From Kocuria sp. (GTDB lineage Bacteria; Actinomycetota; Actinomycetes; Actinomycetales; Micrococcaceae), in assembly GCA_030454085.1 (NCBI GenBank), contig JAKDJD010000006.1, positions 1 through 64,000 of the forward strand: a stretch of 64,000 bases of DNA, written 5' to 3'. The notes under the pieces were generated by a model, which was not told the origin of the DNA, did not search any database, and saw nothing but the letters and a program-made list of their open reading frames with translations. Positions 24,614 through 34,387 of the stretch are shown here, piece by piece (positions within the stretch are counted from its first letter, which is position 1; the number at the start of each line of letters is the position of its first letter). The position numbers were made by a program, and so were the translations under genes.

Positions 24614-25929
24614 GCTTGACCCGCATCGACCCGATTCCCAACCGGACCGATCCCGACAACACGGCCAGCAACGGCCCGAAGTCACTCGAGGACGCCGACG
24701 GCTTCGTCTCCGAGGAGACCATCGACCGGACGCGCTCGCAGGCTCCGGAGAACTACGACGCCGTGATCCTTTCGTCCTTCGGCGGGCCGGAAGGCCAGGA
24801 TGATGTGATTCCGTTCCTGCGCAATGTCACGGCCGGGCGCGGGATCCCGGACGAGCGCCTCGAAGAAGTCGCTACCCATTACCGTGCCAATGGCGGGGTC
24901 AGCCCGATCAACGAACAGAACCGACAGCTGCTCCAGGCCCTGCGTGACGAGTTGGCCGAGAACGGTCCGAACGTGCCGGTGCTGTGGGCGAACCGCAATT
25001 GGGAACCGTACGTCGCCGACATCGTCCAGGAAGCCTACGACAAGGGGTATCGCAAGCTCCTCGTCCTGGCCACCAGCGCTTATCCCGGCTATTCGAGCTG
25101 CCGACAGTACCGCGAGGACTACGGCATCGCCCTCGAGAAGCTCGGCCTCGGGGAAGACCTCCGGATCGACAAGCTCCGTCAGCACTACGACGCCCCGGGC
25201 TTCATCGAGTCCTTCGCCGAGGGCCTCACGCAGGGCATTCGAGAGGTCAAGGCGAGGATCGGCGCGAGCGACAAGCACGCTGCCGGCAACGGACGGGTGC
25301 GTATCGTGTTCTGCACCCACTCGGTGCCGACGACCGCGGCCAACGAGGCCGGCCCACGCGGTGTGGAGTACGAAGGAGGCTCGGCCTATGTCGAGAAGCA
25401 CCTCCAGGCCGCTCGTTCCGTACTGCGCCTCGTCGAGGAAACGGACGCCGAACTACTCACCGATTGCGACTGGGAACTGGCGTACCAATCCCGGTCCGGC
25501 TCGCCCTCGACTCCGTGGCTCGAACCAGACATCAATGATGCTTTGGAAGCGCTGGAAGGTTCCGTGGACGGCGTGGTCATGGTTCCCCTGGGTTTCGTCT
25601 CTGACCACATGGAGGTCAAGTGGGACCTGGACACCGAGGCCATGGAAACCTGCGAGAACCTCGGGTTCGAGGCCGTCCGGACGCCGACGCCGGGCACGCA
25701 CCCGGCGTACGTGCGGTCACTGCGCGACCTCATCGCTTCCCGATTCGTCGAGACGGCCCCCAGCACTGACCCCCGAGAACTCGACGCCCTGCGCGTCAGT
25801 GCATGCGGGGGCAAGGGCTGGTTCGATCAGTGCGATTCCAACTGTTGCCTCCCGGCACGGCTCAAGAACCCCAAGCCTGTCATCGCCGACCACCCGGTCG
25901 GGGCGGCCGCGGACTCCGAGGCCGTATGA
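24610..25929 (+). CDS. hemH: Coproporphyrin ferrochelatase HemH/CpfC
   Basis: It inserts ferrous iron into coproporphyrin III. The 439-aa product is longer than the family norm because of a polar N-terminal extension of about 48 residues. The core begins at VILSSFGGPEG and contains SAYPGYSSCRQYRE and the iron-binding CTHSVPTT region. Cys164 and a C-terminal set, Cys399, Cys408 and the Cys412-Cys413 pair, match the [2Fe-2S] cluster ligands known in actinobacterial ferrochelatases. The ATG lies in an ATGA overlap with hemQ; the frame upstream lies within hemQ. It overlaps hemC in the same way. Confidence 0.92.
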   Translation: MSLTRIDPIPNRTDPDNTASNGPKSLEDADGFVSEETIDRTRSQAPENYDAVILSSFGGPEGQDDVIPFLRNVTAGRGIPDERLEEVATHYRANGGVSPINEQNRQLLQALRDELAENGPNVPVLWANRNWEPYVADIVQEAYDKGYRKLLVLATSAYPGYSSCRQYREDYGIALEKLGLGEDLRIDKLRQHYDAPGFIESFAEGLTQGIREVKARIGASDKHAAGNGRVRIVFCTHSVPTTAANEAGPRGVEYEGGSAYVEKHLQAARSVLRLVEETDAELLTDCDWELAYQSRSGSPSTPWLEPDINDALEALEGSVDGVVMVPLGFVSDHMEVKWDLDTEAMETCENLGFEAVRTPTPGTHPAYVRSLRDLIASRFVETAPSTDPRELDALRVSACGGKGWFDQCDSNCCLPARLKNPKPVIADHPVGAAADSEAV

Positions 25930-26903
25930 CCCGGGTCCTGGTGGGAACGCGCGGTTCCGCTCTGGCAACGACCCAGTCCCAGTCCGTGGCGGACATGTTG
26001 GTCGAGGCAGGACAGGACGCGCAGCTCAAAACGGTGACCACAACGGGGGACATCACCTCGGGGCCGCTCGCCCAACTCGGAGGGACGGGTGTTTTCGCGG
26101 CGGCGCTCCGGCAGGAATTGCTGGGTGGCGCCGTGGACGTGGCGGTCCACTCGCTCAAGGACCTGCCGACCAAGGACCTGTTCGAAGGCAAATTGTCGCT
26201 CGTCTACCCGCCCAGGGGCGATCCTCGTGACGTGCTCGTGGCTCGGGACGGCTTGCGTCTGGACGACCTGCCGCCAGGATCGAGCATCGGAACGGGGTCT
26301 CCCCGGAGGGCCGCGCAGATCCGTGTTCTGCGCCCGGACTGCTCGGTCACCGACATCCGCGGAAACGTGGGAACACGGTTGTCCCGAGTCGCCGGTCTCG
26401 AGCACTACGCCACGAACGACAAGGGCGTGGGCCGAGGAACCCACGGCGATCTCGACGCCGTCGTCCTCGCTGCATCGGGCCTGCAGAGGCTGGGCCTCGA
26501 GGACGTCGTCACGGAGTACCTGGATCCCACGAAGGTTCTTCCGGCGCCGGGCCAGGGCTGCCTGGCCATCGAGTACCGAACCCGGGACACCGAAGCGGAG
26601 TTGATGACGACCCTTGCCCGGATCGATGATGCCGAGGCGCGGCTCACCGTGGAGGCCGAACGCGCCCTGCTCCTGCGGCTCGAGGCAGGCTGCGCGGCAC
26701 CCATCGGGGCCCATGCACGGGTGGACGGAGAGTCGCTGACGCTCGACGTCGTCGTCGCCGACCCCCGTGGTACGGAGACCCTCCGGGAAACGAGGTCCGC
26801 GCCGGTTCGCGATGAGCATGCCGCGAAGGCCCTCGGGACCGAGACCGCCGAAGTTCTCTTGGAGCGTGGCGCGGCCGAGTTCACGGAGCTGACGATCGAG
26901 TGA
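25926..26903 (+). CDS. hemC: Hydroxymethylbilane synthase HemC
   Basis: It polymerises four porphobilinogen units into hydroxymethylbilane. The 325-aa product shows VGTRGSALATTQ at the start, the VAVHSLKDLPT region with the catalytic-aspartate loop, GTGSPRRAAQ, and the dipyrromethane-cofactor cysteine Cys256 in LEAGCAAPIGAHA. It begins within the hemH stop codon (ATGA) and ends within the hemD start (GTGA). The tight packing suggests coupled translation of the whole segment. Confidence 0.94.
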   Translation: MTRVLVGTRGSALATTQSQSVADMLVEAGQDAQLKTVTTTGDITSGPLAQLGGTGVFAAALRQELLGGAVDVAVHSLKDLPTKDLFEGKLSLVYPPRGDPRDVLVARDGLRLDDLPPGSSIGTGSPRRAAQIRVLRPDCSVTDIRGNVGTRLSRVAGLEHYATNDKGVGRGTHGDLDAVVLAASGLQRLGLEDVVTEYLDPTKVLPAPGQGCLAIEYRTRDTEAELMTTLARIDDAEARLTVEAERALLLRLEAGCAAPIGAHARVDGESLTLDVVVADPRGTETLRETRSAPVRDEHAAKALGTETAEVLLERGAAEFTELTIE

Positions 26904-27781
26904 CCCGACAGGTCGACGCCGCGGACCGGGAGGGCGCGGCCGCGCCGCGTGTCCTGGTGACGCGCACGCCGGCGCGGTCGGCCGAGCTGGTTGAGGGGCT
27001 GACGGGCAAAGGATTCGCTCCCGTCGTGAGCCCCCTGTCCGAGGCCCAAGCGGTCTCAGGACGTGCCGGATCGGACGCGTTCGGCCTTCTGTCCGGAGGG
27101 CCTTACGACGTCGTGACCTTCACCAGCGCCAACGGCGTCTGGGCCGCCGACATCCTGACACGCGAGCACTCGGCGCGTTCGCTGGGAGAACTCTTCGGGC
27201 ACGCCCGCGTCTGGTGCGTCGGCGATGCCACCAGAGCGGCCGCGATGAGTTCGGGCCTGACCGTTCGGAATCCGCCGCGAGAGAACAGCGCGGCGGGAAT
27301 GCTGGAGGAATGGACGAGAGTTATGGGGGAGGGAGCGGACCAATCCGTGCTGTGCGTGCACGGCGAACCGGCCCGCACGGAACTGGTGGACGGCTTGCGC
27401 GATCGCGGACATCGGGTCCGGGAAGCCACCGTCTACGAGCAGGTACCGTTTCCCGCGGCGCGGCCTCTCCTCGAGGGGCAGACCGACCAACCATGTCCGG
27501 CGCCCGTGCTCGGGCGGGAGGCGACGTCGAAGTGCCTCCGGGCCGAGGGGCCGGATGCGATCGACGCCGTGGTGGCAACCTCGCCCCGACTGCTCGAGAC
27601 GCTTGCGGGCTTGGGGCCCATCCGGGTTCCGGTGATCTGCATCGGGCGCACCACCGAGCGCACGGCCCGGGAACTGGGCCTGGAAGCCATCCGATCCCCG
27701 GGGACATCGGCCGCGCACCTGACGGACACGGTGTCCCGGGTCTTCGGGTACGACGAACACCAAACGACACACACGAGTTGA
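26900..27781 (+). CDS. hemD: Uroporphyrinogen-III synthase HemD
   Basis: It closes and inverts ring D of hydroxymethylbilane to give uroporphyrinogen III. HemD sequences are poorly conserved; this 293-aa product has the two-domain alpha/beta layout, with VLVTRTPARSAELVEGL at the N-terminus, VTFTSANGVWA in the first domain, and DAVVATSPRLLETL plus VICIGRTTERTARELG in the second. An insertion of roughly 25 residues with two cysteines (around residue 205) is unusual. The GTG start overlaps the hemC stop. Identity rests on motifs and on its place between hemC and hemB. Confidence 0.85.
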   Translation: MTRQVDAADREGAAAPRVLVTRTPARSAELVEGLTGKGFAPVVSPLSEAQAVSGRAGSDAFGLLSGGPYDVVTFTSANGVWAADILTREHSARSLGELFGHARVWCVGDATRAAAMSSGLTVRNPPRENSAAGMLEEWTRVMGEGADQSVLCVHGEPARTELVDGLRDRGHRVREATVYEQVPFPAARPLLEGQTDQPCPAPVLGREATSKCLRAEGPDAIDAVVATSPRLLETLAGLGPIRVPVICIGRTTERTARELGLEAIRSPGTSAAHLTDTVSRVFGYDEHQTTHTS

Positions 27782-27795
27782 GCAGGAAAGAAGTG

Positions 27796-28830
27796 ATGAC
27801 CGTGAGCGATACGACCGCGTCAGGAAATCTGGATCTGGTCCGGAGGCCGCGTCGGCTCCGGACGAACCCGGCCATGAGGGACATCATCGCGGAGACGCGA
27901 CTCCACGCAGAAGACCTGATCCAGGTGCTGTTCGTCCGTGACGGCATCGACCAGCCGACTGAGATCGTGTCGATGCCGGGCCAGTACCAGCACACCGTCG
28001 AATCCCTGGTGGAGGCCGTGCGAAGCGCCGTCGATGCCGGCGTCAGGTGCGTCGATCTGTTCGGAGTTCCTCGGGACGAGGACAAGGACTCGGAAGGGTC
28101 GGCCGCGTGGGATCCCGAGGGAATCCTCAATCGCGGAATCGCGGCCGTGCGGCGGGAATTCGGAGACCAGGTGGTCATCATGGCCGATACGTGCCTCGAC
28201 GAGTTCACCGACCACGGGCACTGCGGACCGCTGACCGTCAACGGAACGGGCGAGACCGTGGTGGACAACGATCGCAGCGTGCGCCTCTACGAGCGCATGG
28301 CCGTCTCCCAGGCCCGAGCCGGAGCGCATGTGGTCAGCCCGTCCGGAATGATGGACGGGCAGATCGCAGGGATCCGCCAGGCTCTCGATGAGCAGGGCTT
28401 CCAGGACGTCTCGATCATGGCCTACTCCGCCAAGTACGCTTCCGCGTTCTTCGGTCCGTTCCGCGACGCCGTCGGTTCGTCCTTGCAGGGCGATCGGAAA
28501 ACCTATCAGCAGGACCCGGCCAATCGGCGCGAATCCGTTCTCGAGACCCAGCTGGACCTCGAGGAAGGAGCGGACATGGTCATGGTCAAGCCGGCGATGG
28601 CCTACCTCGACGTCGTGCGCGAAGTGGCCGACCTGTCGACCGTGCCCGTCGCGGTCTACCAGGTCTCGGGCGAGTACGCGATGATCGAGGCGGCCGCGGC
28701 CAACGGTTGGGTTGAGCGTGAGCGAATCGTGCTCGAGGCCCTGACCGGAATGCGGCGTGCCGGGGCAGACCTCATTTTCACCTATTACGCGACCGAGGTT
28801 GCCCAGTGGCTGAGCCAGGGCAAGCGATAG
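27796..28830 (+). CDS. hemB: Delta-aminolevulinic acid dehydratase HemB
   Basis: It condenses two aminolevulinate molecules into porphobilinogen. The 344-aa product has the two active-site lysines, Lys213 in AYSAKYAS and Lys265 in [10 protein letters not shown]. The metal site reads [13 protein letters not shown]: Cys133 and Cys143 are kept, but the middle cysteine of zinc-type enzymes is Asp135. The site is therefore a hybrid between the zinc and magnesium types. The ATG at 27796 follows AGGAAAG at good spacing, 14 nt after hemD; the open frame upstream lies inside hemD. Confidence 0.93.
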   Translation: MTVSDTTASGNLDLVRRPRRLRTNPAMRDIIAETRLHAEDLIQVLFVRDGIDQPTEIVSMPGQYQHTVESLVEAVRSAVDAGVRCVDLFGVPRDEDKDSEGSAAWDPEGILNRGIAAVRREFGDQVVIMADTCLDEFTDHGHCGPLTVNGTGETVVDNDRSVRLYERMAVSQARAGAHVVSPSGMMDGQIAGIRQALDEQGFQDVSIMAYSAKYASAFFGPFRDAVGSSLQGDRKTYQQDPANRRESVLETQLDLEEGADMVMVKPAMAYLDVVREVADLSTVPVAVYQVSGEYAMIEAAAANGWVERERIVLEALTGMRRAGADLIFTYYATEVAQWLSQGKR

Positions 28831-28871
28831 GGTCCGCGACAGAACACCATCACACTGAGCAGGAGGACATC

Positions 28872-30209
28872 TTGACCGTATCCGAGGAACTCTTCGAACG
28901 CTCCCAGAGGGTCATCCCGGGCGGGGTGAACTCGCCGGTCCGCGCGTTCAACTCCGTCGGCGGAACGCCGCCGTTCATCGTCGACGCCGAAGGGCCCTAC
29001 GTCAAGGACGCCGACGGCAACCAGTACGTGGACCTGGTCGGTTCGTGGGGCCCCGCTCTTCTGGGGCACCGGCACGAGGCCGTGATCGAAGCGGTGCACA
29101 CCGCCGTGGACCATGGTCTGTCCTTCGGGGCCTCGACCGTGGGAGAGACGGAGCTGGCCGAGACCGTGGTCGACCGCATCAACCGGTCGGCCACGAAGGG
29201 GTCCGCTATTGATCAGGTCCGCCTGGTGTCCACGGGAACCGAAGCGACCATGACGTCGATCCGGTTGGCCCGCGGGTATACCGGCCGCGACAAGATCATC
29301 AAGTTTGCTGGTTGCTACCACGGCCACGTGGACGCCCTGCTCTCCGAGGCGGGGTCCGGCGTCGCGACCCTCTCGCTGCCCGGATCGGCCGGCGTGACCC
29401 AGGCGACGACCGCCGAAACCATCGTGGTCCCGTACAACGACCTGGACGCGGTCCGAACCGCCTTCGAGAAGTACCCCGGCGAGATCGCCGCGGTGATCAC
29501 GGAGGCCGCCCCCTGCAACATGGGGGTCGTGACTCCGGGACCGGGGTTCAACGCCGGTCTGCGCGAGCTGACCCAGGAATTCGGCGCCCTCATGATCTTC
29601 GACGAGGTCCTCACCGGTTTCCGCGCTTCCTCGGCCGGATACTGGGGCCTGACCTCCGCCGAGGAGGGAGGCTGGGCCCCTGACATCTACACCTTCGGCA
29701 AGGTCATCGGTGGTGGGATGCCCATCGCCGCTCTCGGCGGGCGTCGGGAGATCATGGAGTACCTGGCACCCAACGGCCCCGTCTACCAGGCCGGAACGCT
29801 CTCGGGGAATCCTCTGTCCGTTGCGGCGGGAATCGCGACGTTGCGGAACGCAACCGGCCAGGTCTACTCGACGATCGATCGTGCCTCTTCACACCTCAGG
29901 AAAGAAGTTGGGGCGGCTCTGGACGCCGAAGGGGTGCAGCACTCGATCCAGACGGCCGGAAACATTTTCTCCGTGGCCTTCGGCACGGGCGAGAACGGCG
30001 TGCGGAACTACGAGGAGGTCAAGGCGTCCGAGTCCTACCGCTACACCGCTTTCTTCCATTCGATGTTGGATTCGGGCGTATACATGGCGCCCTCGCCCTT
30101 CGAGGCCTGGTTCCTCTCGGCCGCTCACGACGACGCCGCGATGGACCGCATCGTCTCCGCACTGCCGGCCGCGGCCCGCGCCGCGGCGTCGTCGGAGAGG
30201 CCCCGCTAG
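28872..30209 (+). CDS. hemL: Glutamate-1-semialdehyde 2,1-aminomutase HemL
   Basis: This PLP enzyme converts glutamate-1-semialdehyde, the HemA product, to aminolevulinate, which HemB uses. The 445-aa product has the aminotransferase class III fold: [13 protein letters not shown] near the start, the [13 protein letters not shown] cofactor region, [12 protein letters not shown], and the PLP-lysine Lys277 in [10 protein letters not shown]. The TTG start is supported by AGGAGG at 6 nt; the open frame upstream has no conserved sequence. Its TAG stop shares the bases CTAG with the stop of the convergent exonuclease gene. Confidence 0.93.
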   Translation: MTVSEELFERSQRVIPGGVNSPVRAFNSVGGTPPFIVDAEGPYVKDADGNQYVDLVGSWGPALLGHRHEAVIEAVHTAVDHGLSFGASTVGETELAETVVDRINRSATKGSAIDQVRLVSTGTEATMTSIRLARGYTGRDKIIKFAGCYHGHVDALLSEAGSGVATLSLPGSAGVTQATTAETIVVPYNDLDAVRTAFEKYPGEIAAVITEAAPCNMGVVTPGPGFNAGLRELTQEFGALMIFDEVLTGFRASSAGYWGLTSAEEGGWAPDIYTFGKVIGGGMPIAALGGRREIMEYLAPNGPVYQAGTLSGNPLSVAAGIATLRNATGQVYSTIDRASSHLRKEVGAALDAEGVQHSIQTAGNIFSVAFGTGENGVRNYEEVKASESYRYTAFFHSMLDSGVYMAPSPFEAWFLSAAHDDAAMDRIVSALPAAARAAASSERPR

Positions 30210-30928
30210 GAGCGCTCTCCGTCCGGCTGGACGGGCCAGTCGCCGTTGACCTTCGAGGTCTTGCCGATTTTGTCGAAGTACGCCTGGAGGTCCGCGGCCT
30301 GTTCCCTGGCCCAGCCGATTTGAAGATCGTGAAGTTCCCCGGCTGGCATGTCCAGCTGGGGATACTTCCGGGTCATTGCCCCGGCCAACCTCTCGGTGGC
30401 CAAGCAATCGGCCGCCGAGGTGTGGGCGTTCTCCAGTTCGACCCCATATTCCCGGGTGAGGTTGCTCAGGGTGCGTTTCCCCTTGTGGTACTTGTCAACC
30501 TTCTTGTTGAACACGAGAGGGTCGAGGACCGGGTACGGGGTGAGGTCGGGCATCTCGCAGCGGCGGAGTTCGCGGGCGAGCACGGTGAAGTCGTACACGG
30601 CGTTGAACGCGAAGATCGGGACGCCGTCGGAGAACAGGCCGCCGATAGCCGATGCCAGTTCGTAGACCACCTGTTTGAGAGGAGCACCGTGTTCCTGAGC
30701 GTGTTCGGTCGTGATGCCGTGTACTGCGGCGGCCTCCTCCGGGATGGGAACACCGGGATCGGCGAGCCATTCGCCGTGCCGGAGGACCTCGCCGTCGGGG
30801 GCAATGAGGATCAGCGACGCCGTGACGATGCGCGCCGTCCTCGGATTCGGGCCCGTGGTTTCCAGATCGAAAGTGGCACGTGGGCACTGCGTCCATGGCC
30901 GCGTTCCGGCCGGTGCGTCGCTCGTCAT
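30206..30928 (-). CDS. DnaQ-like DEDDh 3'-5' exonuclease
   Basis: This is probably a 3'-5' exonuclease of the DNA polymerase III epsilon superfamily. The 240-aa product has Exo[19 protein letters not shown], Exo[12 protein letters not shown] and Exo[14 protein letters not shown], so all acidic residues and the catalytic histidine are present. No polymerase or BRCT domain is attached, so it may serve proofreading, RNA turnover or repair. I chose the ATG at 30928, 7 nt after a TACGGT box; the frame upstream is open for 14 more codons. It diverges from adnA, a double-strand-break repair gene. Confidence 0.85.
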   Translation of the reverse strand: MTSDAPAGTRPWTQCPRATFDLETTGPNPRTARIVTASLILIAPDGEVLRHGEWLADPGVPIPEEAAAVHGITTEHAQEHGAPLKQVVYELASAIGGLFSDGVPIFAFNAVYDFTVLARELRRCEMPDLTPYPVLDPLVFNKKVDKYHKGKRTLSNLTREYGVELENAHTSAADCLATERLAGAMTRKYPQLDMPAGELHDLQIGWAREQAADLQAYFDKIGKTSKVNGDWPVQPDGERS

Positions 30929-30935
30929 GATCACC

Positions 30936-30941
30936 ACCGTA
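30936..30941 (-). promoter_or_regulatory. -10 box of a probable leaderless exonuclease promoter
   Basis: TACGGT on the minus strand ends 7 nt before the ATG. Confidence 0.5.
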
Positions 30942-30986
30942 CCCGGACTCGCTCCTGACTCGCGCGTCACTTATTTCGTTCCGATC

Positions 30987-31013
30987 AGGGCCTTGACCTC
31001 AAAGGGCCTTAAC
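30987..31013 (+). repeat. Direct repeat in the exonuclease-adnA promoter region
   Basis: AGGGCCTTGAC (30987-30997) and AGGGCCTTAAC (31003-31013) are 10 of 11 identical with a 16-bp period. The second copy overlaps a possible -35 element of adnA (TTAACT, 31009-31014). This could be a regulator site. Confidence 0.4.
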
Positions 31014-31030
31014 TTGTCGGTCCGCCGTGG

Positions 31031-31036
31031 TGTGAT
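31031..31036 (+). promoter_or_regulatory. Possible adnA -10 box
   Basis: TGTGAT ends 6 nt before the adnA ATG, and TTAACT lies 16 nt upstream of it. The hexamer deviates from consensus at its second base. Confidence 0.3.
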
Positions 31037-31042
31037 GGTCAC

Positions 31043-34000
31043 ATGAGCCTGAACGAACCGGCCATGAGCCACCAGCGGTCACGCCCTTCGGCCGCGGACC
31101 TGATTCTGGGCGCCCCCGGAACGGGCAAGACCACCGCCTTGATCGATCGCGCACTGGACCACGTTTCCAGGGGCGAAGGCAACGGATCTTCGGCCGAACA
31201 GGTCCTTCTCCTGGCACCCACGCGGACGCTTGCGGATTCCCTGCGGGAAAAGTTCTCCCAGAAACTCTCGGCCACGGTGTCCTCGCCGCCGGCGCGGGCT
31301 TGGCACTCTTATGCGTTCGATCTGTTGCGGCGGGGCCACGCGGAAGGGCTTCTGGAAGGAGTCGACTTCGAGCCGAGGCTGCTGGCTGGTCCGGAGCAGG
31401 ACGTGCTGATCGGCGAGATGCTTCGGGCCCATGCGGAGGGATTGGGCGCCCGGCCCGGATGGCCCCAGGACCTGACCGAGGCCATGAGTACGCGAGGGTT
31501 CCGCAGGGAGATTCGAGAATTCCTCGATCGTTGTGCGGAATTCGATCTGACCCCGGCACGGGTCCGAGAATTGGGCGAGTTGCTGAATCACCCGGAGTGG
31601 ATCGCGGCCTCGGAATTCCGTGTGGAGTACGAGCAGCTCAGGCGGCTGAGAATGCCTCAGGCCTATGATCCTTCGGCCTTGATCCATCAGGCCGCAGAGT
31701 TCCTGGAGGAGCACCGCGATTTTCTGGCCAAGGAGCACGAGCGCCTCAGACTGGTTCTCGTGGACGACCTGCAGGAGGCAACACCCGCGGTGATGCGGTT
31801 GCTCGAATCTCTCGTGCCGGCGGGCGCCGCGAATCCGCCGGAACTCGTGATGACGGCCTGCACGGATACCGTGGTCCAGGGATTCAGGGGAGCGCGTCCT
31901 GAGGTGCTGTCCGATCTGTCCCGGAGGTTGCGGGCCTATCCTGAGATCCACACGCGGCGGCTCGAGCACCAGCACCGGATGCCGGCGCGGCTCGCCGAGG
32001 CATTCCGCCGAATTGCGGAGCGGATTCCGGTGGTGGCCAGGGCCCGGCACGATCGGTCGCCGGCGCCGGACGTGACGGCTCATGCGGACACGGGGCAACT
32101 TGCGATCCGACTGACCGCCTCCGCTCAGCACGAGCTCCGGTTGATTTCCCAGGGAATCCTCGAGGAACACATCCGGGGCGGAAGGCCGCTGGATGACATG
32201 GCCGTGATCGTCCGAGACGGTGCCTCCTTGTCGAGGATCAAACGTCACCTGGAATCCGATGGCATCCCTGTGTCCATACCGGTGGCCGAAGCCCCATTGC
32301 GCGAAGAACCCGCCGTTCGGCCCTTCCTCGATGCACTGTGGCTCGCGGCGGGCGAGGAAACCGAGGCGGATCTGCCCAGAGTCTTGTCCCTCTTGTCCTC
32401 GCGCTTGGGCGGCGCCAGTCCCACGACGATTCGCAGGATCCGACAGTCGCTGCGGGCCGCCGAATTGCGGTCGGGAGGGACTCGATCCAGCGACGAACTT
32501 CTTCTGGCCGTGCTGAACACGTCCCCGGACGGCACAGAGACGTCTCGGGGACGGCGAGGCCCCCGGACCGGGACCTTCGAGGAGCGGGCCCAAGTGCCGC
32601 TGGACAGGCTGAGAAGGGTTCTCGCCGCGGGCAGACGAGCCATGGGGGCCACGGACTCGACGGCGGAGACCGTCCTGTGGGCGCTCTGGGAGGCCAGCGA
32701 TCTGGCACAGGAATGGCTTCGGAACTCCCGGGGCTCGGGCCCGGCCGCCCAGAGGGCCGACCGAGACCTGGACGCCGTTCTTGCACTGTTCGAGGCGGCC
32801 GAGCGCTACGTCGACCAACAGCCGGGTGCAGGAGCCAGAGAATTCCTGGAGTACATCGACAGCCAGGATCTGCCGATGGACACGTTGGCACCCCGATCAG
32901 CTGGCGGAGCATCGGTTGCTCTGGTGACCCCGGCCTCCTCGGCCGGTCACGAGTGGGGATGGGTTCACATCGCCTCCGTCCAGCAAGGCACCTGGCCCAA
33001 TACCACCCTGCGTGGGGGTCTTCTGAACACACCTGAACTATCCGATATCGCCCTCCTGGGCGTCGAACAAGCAGCACGGGTGACACGGCGAAATCGGCTC
33101 AGGGAAACTCGGTATGACGAACTGCGGATGTTCGCCACGGCGGTCAGTCGTTCGTCCTCAGCTCTCGTAGTCAGTGCGGTATCCAATGACGAGGACGAAC
33201 CGAGTGAATTCCTCGACATCCTCGACCCCGGTGTCATGTCCCGAGTCGAGGTAGAACCGGTGCGCCGGCCGATGACGCTGAGAGGCCTGATCGCGGAACT
33301 TCGGCTGTGGGCCCAGTCCGCCGAACACCCCGAGGTGGCCGAGAGGGCGGCCCAGCAGTTGGCGAAGATTGCTCGTGAACCGGCGGAGCCACGCCCGGAG
33401 TCCCACGGACACCGGCCCGATAGCTCTCCCACGGACGGGGAAAACGGTTCGAGCGAAAGGGCCGGGATCCCAGGGGCGCACCCCAGGGACTGGTGGGGTT
33501 TGGCCCCGCTGTCCGACGACCGGGCACCCTTGAACCCTGCCGATCCGGTTCCGTTGTCACCCTCGAAGCTCGAAACGATCAAGAGATCCCCCGTGGACTG
33601 GTTTGTCAGTTCCGCGGGTGGCGAGCCCGCGAGCGACCTGTCTCGGTCGGTGGGAAACCTCATCCACGAGCTCGCCCAGGACATGCCGGAAGCGTCCGGA
33701 CACGAACTCGAGCAGGAGTTGCGCGAGAGATTCGGCGACCTCGGTCTGCCCGATACGTGGGAGACCCGGGTCCTCTACGAGCGCGCGGTAACCATGATCC
33801 GGAAATTCGCGGCGTATGCCGTGGATTCCCGACTCTCCCTCCACAGGAAACTGGTCGGGGTCGAAGGCGGATTCACCGTACTCGTTCCGGGACCGGCCCG
33901 AGACGCATTGCTCTCCGGCCGGGTCGACCGGCTCGAAATCGACGAACTCGGCAGATACGTCGTCATCGATCTCAAAACCGGCAAGACCGCGCCCACCTCG

Positions 34001-34387
34001 GCGGAGGTCCTGGAACATCCGCAACTGGCCGCATACCAGGTCGCGCTGGAGGCCGGTGCGGGAAGGGAAATGTTCGATGAGGGCGGCCGGGAACGGCCGC
34101 GAGAGGAGCCCCTGGTCTTCGACGGCGCAGGACTGACCGAGCTGTCCGGAGGGGCGGCGCTCGTCCACCTGGGCACCTCGACCAAGGGGTACAAGCTTCA
34201 GTCCCAAGATGCCCTGGACAAGGATGACTCCTGGGCCGTGGAACTGATTCGAACCTGCGTCGAGCTGGTGGCCCACGAGAGGTTCCAGGCCCGGCACCAC
34301 GAGTCCTCGGGAGGCTTCGGTCTCACATGCCGTTTGCCCGAAATTTGTCCACTGTGCTCATCAGGGAGGCAGGTCACTCAACCGTGA
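31043..34387 (+). CDS. adnA: AdnA subunit of the AdnAB helicase-nuclease
   Basis: AdnAB is the actinobacterial counterpart of RecBCD/AddAB and resects DNA ends at double-strand breaks. The 1114-aa product has a UvrD-like motor with Walker A GAPGTGKTT (residues 23-31) and Walker B VDDLQEAT at about 240, where active motors have DExQD; this fits the weak motor of known AdnA proteins. The C-terminal PD-(D/E)XK nuclease carries VVIDLKTGK near residue 975, followed by HPQLAAYQ. Three cysteines cluster at the extreme C-terminus (1096, 1102, 1105). The next gene overlaps by four bases (GTGA). Confidence 0.9.
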   Translation: MSLNEPAMSHQRSRPSAADLILGAPGTGKTTALIDRALDHVSRGEGNGSSAEQVLLLAPTRTLADSLREKFSQKLSATVSSPPARAWHSYAFDLLRRGHAEGLLEGVDFEPRLLAGPEQDVLIGEMLRAHAEGLGARPGWPQDLTEAMSTRGFRREIREFLDRCAEFDLTPARVRELGELLNHPEWIAASEFRVEYEQLRRLRMPQAYDPSALIHQAAEFLEEHRDFLAKEHERLRLVLVDDLQEATPAVMRLLESLVPAGAANPPELVMTACTDTVVQGFRGARPEVLSDLSRRLRAYPEIHTRRLEHQHRMPARLAEAFRRIAERIPVVARARHDRSPAPDVTAHADTGQLAIRLTASAQHELRLISQGILEEHIRGGRPLDDMAVIVRDGASLSRIKRHLESDGIPVSIPVAEAPLREEPAVRPFLDALWLAAGEETEADLPRVLSLLSSRLGGASPTTIRRIRQSLRAAELRSGGTRSSDELLLAVLNTSPDGTETSRGRRGPRTGTFEERAQVPLDRLRRVLAAGRRAMGATDSTAETVLWALWEASDLAQEWLRNSRGSGPAAQRADRDLDAVLALFEAAERYVDQQPGAGAREFLEYIDSQDLPMDTLAPRSAGGASVALVTPASSAGHEWGWVHIASVQQGTWPNTTLRGGLLNTPELSDIALLGVEQAARVTRRNRLRETRYDELRMFATAVSRSSSALVVSAVSNDEDEPSEFLDILDPGVMSRVEVEPVRRPMTLRGLIAELRLWAQSAEHPEVAERAAQQLAKIAREPAEPRPESHGHRPDSSPTDGENGSSERAGIPGAHPRDWWGLAPLSDDRAPLNPADPVPLSPSKLETIKRSPVDWFVSSAGGEPASDLSRSVGNLIHELAQDMPEASGHELEQELRERFGDLGLPDTWETRVLYERAVTMIRKFAAYAVDSRLSLHRKLVGVEGGFTVLVPGPARDALLSGRVDRLEIDELGRYVVIDLKTGKTAPTSAEVLEHPQLAAYQVALEAGAGREMFDEGGRERPREEPLVFDGAGLTELSGGAALVHLGTSTKGYKLQSQDALDKDDSWAVELIRTCVELVAHERFQARHHESSGGFGLTCRLPEICPLCSSGRQVTQP

